Assembly: GCF_014203715.1 (NCBI RefSeq)
Contig: NZ_JACHJP010000006.1
Coordinates: 343,707 to 407,706, forward strand
Reading direction: 5' to 3'
Origin: Streptosporangium saharense
Lineage (GTDB): Bacteria; Actinomycetota; Actinomycetes; Streptosporangiales; Streptosporangiaceae
DNA: 64,000 bases
Made by a program: the position numbers and the translations under genes. Each line of letters starts with the position of its first letter. The stretch's first letter is position 1. The notes under the pieces are model-generated. The model was given only the letters and a program-made list of their open reading frames with translations, was not told the DNA's origin and did not search any database. Of this stretch, positions 61,068 to 64,000 are shown piece by piece.

Positions 61068-62542
61068 CCGGCGGCTCCCGTCATCGCGGCGCCGAGCCGG
61101 TCCTCCCCGGCCTCCTCCGCCGACAGTTCGGCGACGATCGCGCCCTCGAACATGACGAGGATCCGGTCGGCCAGGGCGCGCAGCTCGGACAGTTCGCTCG
61201 ACTGCAGCAGCACCGCCCTGCCCTCGTCCCGGGCCTGGGCGAGCAGGGCGTGGATCTGCTCCTGCGCCCCGACGTCCACCCCCTGCGTCGGCTCCTCGAC
61301 CACGACGAGGGGCCGGTCGCCCGACAGCTCGCGGGCCAGCACCGCCTTCTGCGCGTTGCCGCCGGACAGCACGGAGATCGGCTCGTCGAGCGAGGCCGCG
61401 CGGACGCCGAACCGCTCGACGAGCGCCCGTGCCCGCTCCCTGACGGCGGCACGGGAGAAGCGCCGCTCACGCTGGCCGCCCATGAGCAGGTTGTCAGCCA
61501 GCGACATCGTAGGCGCGGTCGCCCTGCCGGGCCGGTCCTCGGGGACGTAGGCGACCCGTGGGTCCCTGCCACGCCGTACCGGAGCGCCCGCGAGCAGCAC
61601 GCGGCCCTCGTCGGGGGTGCGCAGCCCGGTCACGACGTCGAGCAGCTCCCGCTGGCCGCTGCCCGCGACCCCGGCGATCCCCACGATCTCCCCCCTGCGC
61701 ACCCCGAACGAGACACCCCCGACCCGCGCGGGCCCCTCGCCGCCGCGCACCCGCACGTTCTCGACCTCCAGGAGGTACGGCCCGGCGGCCCGTTCACCGG
61801 GTGGCGCGAGGGGCCGGGGGGCGAGGGAACGGCCGATCATGGCGACGACAAGCTCCTGGGCCGTCGTCTCCGCGGTGGCGAAGCGCCCGGTGACCCGGCC
61901 GCCGCGCAGCACTGTGACGCGGTTGCTCGCGGCGAGCACCTCGCCCAGCTTGTGCGTCACCAGCACGACGGAGACCCCCTCACCGGTGACGCCGCGCAGC
62001 ACCTCGAAGAGCCTGGCCGCCTCACCCGGCGTCAGCACCGCCGTCGGCTCGTCCAGGATGAGCACCCGGGCCCTGCGGTACAGGGCCCTGAGGATCTCCA
62101 CCCGCTGGCGCACGCCGACGGGCAGCGTGCCGACCCTCGCGGCGGGGTCGGCGCGCAGGCCGTACAGCTCGCCGAGCCGTTCCACCTCGCGGCTGGCGGC
62201 GGCGGTGTCGAGCACGCCACGGCGGGTCGGCTCGGCGCCGATCACCACGTTCTCCGCGACGGTCAGGCCGGGGAAGAGCCGCAGACGCTGGTGGACCATG
62301 CCGAGCCCGGCCGCGATGGCGTCGGCGGGGGAGCGCATCCGCAGCCGGACCCCGTCACGCAGCACGTGACCGGCGTCCGGCTGGTGCACGCCGTACATCA
62401 CGGACATCAGCGTGGACTTGCCCGCGCCGTTCTCACCGACGACGGCGTGGATCTCTCCTGTCTCGATCGACAGGTCGATCCCGTCGTTGGCGACGACGTC
62501 GCCGAACCGCTTGGTGATGCCGACGAGTTCGACCGCCGGCAC
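61064..62542 (-). CDS. BMP/nucleoside-type ABC ATPase, two domains
   Basis: A 492-residue protein with two ATPase domains: GENGAGKST, VHQRLRLFPGLTVAEN and LILDEPTAVLTPGE in the first; a Walker-like GVAGSGQRE, YVPEDRPGRATAPTMSLADN and LSGGNAQKAVLARELSGDRPLVVVEEPTQGVDVGA in the second. This is the YufO/NupO-like pattern. GTG 62542 starts 2 bp after the binding-protein stop. Confidence 0.9.
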   Translation of the reverse strand: MPAVELVGITKRFGDVVANDGIDLSIETGEIHAVVGENGAGKSTLMSVMYGVHQPDAGHVLRDGVRLRMRSPADAIAAGLGMVHQRLRLFPGLTVAENVVIGAEPTRRGVLDTAAASREVERLGELYGLRADPAARVGTLPVGVRQRVEILRALYRRARVLILDEPTAVLTPGEAARLFEVLRGVTGEGVSVVLVTHKLGEVLAASNRVTVLRGGRVTGRFATAETTAQELVVAMIGRSLAPRPLAPPGERAAGPYLLEVENVRVRGGEGPARVGGVSFGVRRGEIVGIAGVAGSGQRELLDVVTGLRTPDEGRVLLAGAPVRRGRDPRVAYVPEDRPGRATAPTMSLADNLLMGGQRERRFSRAAVRERARALVERFGVRAASLDEPISVLSGGNAQKAVLARELSGDRPLVVVEEPTQGVDVGAQEQIHALLAQARDEGRAVLLQSSELSELRALADRILVMFEGAIVAELSAEEAGEDRLGAAMTGAAG

Positions 62543-62544
62543 CT

Positions 62545-63576
62545 CTAACCCGCCAGGGGGTCGGCGACGACGAGCTTGCCCGACACGATGTCGTCGCGGG
62601 CCTGCTTGACCTTGGCGACGACCTGGGGGCTGGCGGCGACCGTGCACTGGGAGGAGGCGAGGTCGTCGCCGAGCGCGTTGACGCCGACGCCGCCCTCGGC
62701 CAGGCCGTACACCTTGACGCCGCCCGTCTTGCCGGCGGCGATGTCCTTGATGGCGGCGGCCTCGGCCACGTCCACGTGCTTGAGCACGTTGTCGATCACG
62801 TTTCCAGGGCTCTGCGGGCACTGGTTGACGTCCACGCCGAACGACTTCACGTGGGCCTCGGCCGCGGCCTCGAACACGCCCTGGTTCCCGCCCGACGCGG
62901 CGGCGGCGATGATGTCGGCGCCCTGACCCGCGAGCGCCTGCGCCTGGGCCTTCGCCCTGGCGGGGTCGCTGAAGGGGGTGTTGCCGCCGACGTAGAGCGG
63001 GGTGCCGGTGACCTTGGGGTTGACGGCCTTCGCGCCGGTGAAGAACGGGTCGATCCAGCGGTGGATGAAGGGCGAGTCGATCGGCAGGACGATGCCGATC
63101 TTGCCGCTCTCGCTCAGCAGGCCCGCCTCGACGCCCGCGAGATAGGCGGCCTCGTGCTCCTTGAACGACACGCAGGTGAGGTTGGGGGCCGGGTCCTTGG
63201 CGCACGAGTCGATCTGCAGGAACTGCTGGCCGGGGTGCTGCCGGGGGACCGTGGCGAACACGTCGTCGAAGGAGAAGCTGACCCCCACGATCACGGTCGG
63301 CTTGGCGCGCACTGCCGCGTCGACGTTCTGCGCGATCCCGGCGGGGTCCTTGCTCTCGTAGAGCTTGAAGGAGGCGCCGATCTCCTTGGCGGCGGCCTGC
63401 GCGCCCTTGACGCTGAGCTGCAGGAAGCTGTTGGTGCTCGCGGGGTTGGGCGTGATCAGGATGACGGACTTCGCGGCGGGGGCTCCGGCCGAGGTGCCGC
63501 CGGTTGTCGTGCCGCCGCACCCGGTGAGCGTCAGGAGGAGTACGGCGAGCAGGGCGAGCGTCGGGGTGGTTCGCAT
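62545..63576 (-). CDS. BMP-family ABC binding lipoprotein (MTA/nucleoside candidate)
   Basis: A 343-residue BMP/PnrA-type binding lipoprotein. The lipobox is LTLTGCGG (Cys about residue 20). The domain shows SFLQLSVKGAQAAAKEIGA, VIVGVSFSFDDVFATVPRQHPGQQFLQID, VSFKEHEAAYLAGVEAGL and VDVNQCPQSPGNVIDNVLKHVD. PnrA-type proteins bind purine nucleosides. ATG 63576 has AAGGA upstream. Context with nucleoside hydrolase and mtnA suggests MTA as ligand. Confidence 0.85.
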   Translation of the reverse strand: MRTTPTLALLAVLLLTLTGCGGTTTGGTSAGAPAAKSVILITPNPASTNSFLQLSVKGAQAAAKEIGASFKLYESKDPAGIAQNVDAAVRAKPTVIVGVSFSFDDVFATVPRQHPGQQFLQIDSCAKDPAPNLTCVSFKEHEAAYLAGVEAGLLSESGKIGIVLPIDSPFIHRWIDPFFTGAKAVNPKVTGTPLYVGGNTPFSDPARAKAQAQALAGQGADIIAAAASGGNQGVFEAAAEAHVKSFGVDVNQCPQSPGNVIDNVLKHVDVAEAAAIKDIAAGKTGGVKVYGLAEGGVGVNALGDDLASSQCTVAASPQVVAKVKQARDDIVSGKLVVADPLAG

Positions 63577-63606
63577 CACAGTCCTTCGTAACGGCGCACA
63601 CGGCAC

Positions 63607-63829
63607 CGGGCGGGGACCGGCGCCCCGCTGCCCTGAGCATATCCATTTAATTCCTACCAGAACAGGCGGTTATGGGCGTCCGGGAACGCCACGGCCGGGT
63701 GCCCGTAACCGTCGGATCTGGAGGGAAGGGGCTGTGAGCTGGTATTTCACGAAAAAGGCCGCGCTGGGCGATATATGCGGGGAGTGTCGTAGAACACAGG
63801 CGGCGGCCTGCCGTACGGCCCGGGGCAGG
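63607..63829. other. Intergenic region upstream of the BMP importer operon
   Basis: A 223-bp spacer. It includes an AT-rich promoter-proximal patch (CCATTTAATTCCTACC, 63643-63658) that resembles the patch at 4857-4868, and a GCCGTACGGC inverted repeat near 63810. I see no gene. Confidence 0.4.
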
Positions 63830-64000
63830 TCAGCCGGGGTACGGGTAGGGGTAGGGGTCGTTGGAGGGGTCGGTGCGGCGGGGGGAGGGGAAGCCGCCGG
63901 TGGGGGGGTCGAACCAGAGCAGGACCTGGCCGGTGCCCACGGAGTTCTCGTATTCGCCGTACTGGCGCCCCGGTGCGGTGCAGTCGCCTTCGCCGAGGGC
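63830..64000 (-). CDS. 3' end of an unidentified gene
   Basis: An open frame enters from the right edge and stops at TGA 63830-63832. The 56 residues end with FDPPTGGFPSPRRTDPSNDP then YPYPYPG, a proline/tyrosine tail. DCTAPGRQYGEYENSVGTGQVLLWF suggests a secreted or soluble domain. Too little remains to name it. Confidence 0.6.
   Translation of the reverse strand, partial: ALGEGDCTAPGRQYGEYENSVGTGQVLLWFDPPTGGFPSPRRTDPSNDPYPYPYPG

Overview
The window is high-GC actinobacterial chromosome, most likely from the Streptosporangiaceae (Nonomuraea / Streptosporangium / Sphaerisporangium type). The main reasons are many GTG starts, pervasive 4-bp ATGA/GTGA gene overlaps, an ECF sigma factor followed by a CU044_5270-family gene, a SAM-IV riboswitch, a bacterial nitric oxide synthase and family-5 peptide ABC operons. 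No phage structural genes, rRNA genes or origin are visible.

Region 1 (1-14.5 kb) is mostly metabolic. It holds a small Gly-rich secreted peptide, an MGH1/trehalase-like glycosidase with a small partner, a YtxH-like protein, tRNA-Asn, a nitric oxide synthase and a DUF402 protein. A promoter that starts exactly at a SAM-IV riboswitch then drives an operon of a GST-like reductase, a FAD/NAD(P)-binding protein and an oligopeptide-type ABC importer. galK and a CAT-anticodon tRNA follow.

Region 2 (14.5-22 kb) is accessory. It begins at the CAT tRNA and carries frameshifted genes, a membrane-anchored orphan, a lone type I-E-like CRISPR repeat and a degenerate copy of the tRNA 3' half about 3.0 kb downstream. 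It continues with a protease-fold protein lacking the catalytic triad, an ECF sigma relic, an AAA ATPase + DUF4276 (TOPRIM-like) pair resembling two-gene defence modules, and a secreted zinc-peptidase homologue lacking HExxH.

Region 3 (22-33 kb) holds a MarR repressor divergent from an aldo/keto reductase with two palindromic operators between them, a second family-5 peptide ABC operon, a conserved orphan, an ECF sigma factor with its probable partner, and a NADAR protein.

Region 4 (33-47 kb) is a catabolic island on the minus strand. It has a ribose-type ABC importer with SDR, NIPSNAP-like, amidase and FAD-oxidoreductase genes; a second operon with a TIM-barrel isomerase/dehydratase, an NTF2-like protein, maleylacetate reductase and an intradiol (hydroxyquinol-type) dioxygenase; two alpha/beta hydrolases; and an IclR regulator. 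Three paired palindromes (core GTGCGC-TAT-GCGCAC, two sites 19 bp apart) lie before three of the transcription units and are probably the IclR operators.

Region 5 (47-63.6 kb) is a methionine (5'-methylthioadenosine, MTA) salvage locus: mtnD, a ribose-type ABC importer joined to mtnK, mtnB-mtnC, and an operon of a BMP-family nucleoside-type ABC importer, mtnA and a nucleoside hydrolase. Read together, MTA and/or methylthioribose would be imported, cleaved, phosphorylated, isomerised, dehydrated and oxidised to the keto acid of methionine; no aminotransferase is in the window. A small ESX/WXG-type toxin module and a TnpB-only insertion element with a nonsense codon interrupt this locus. The window ends inside an unidentified gene.
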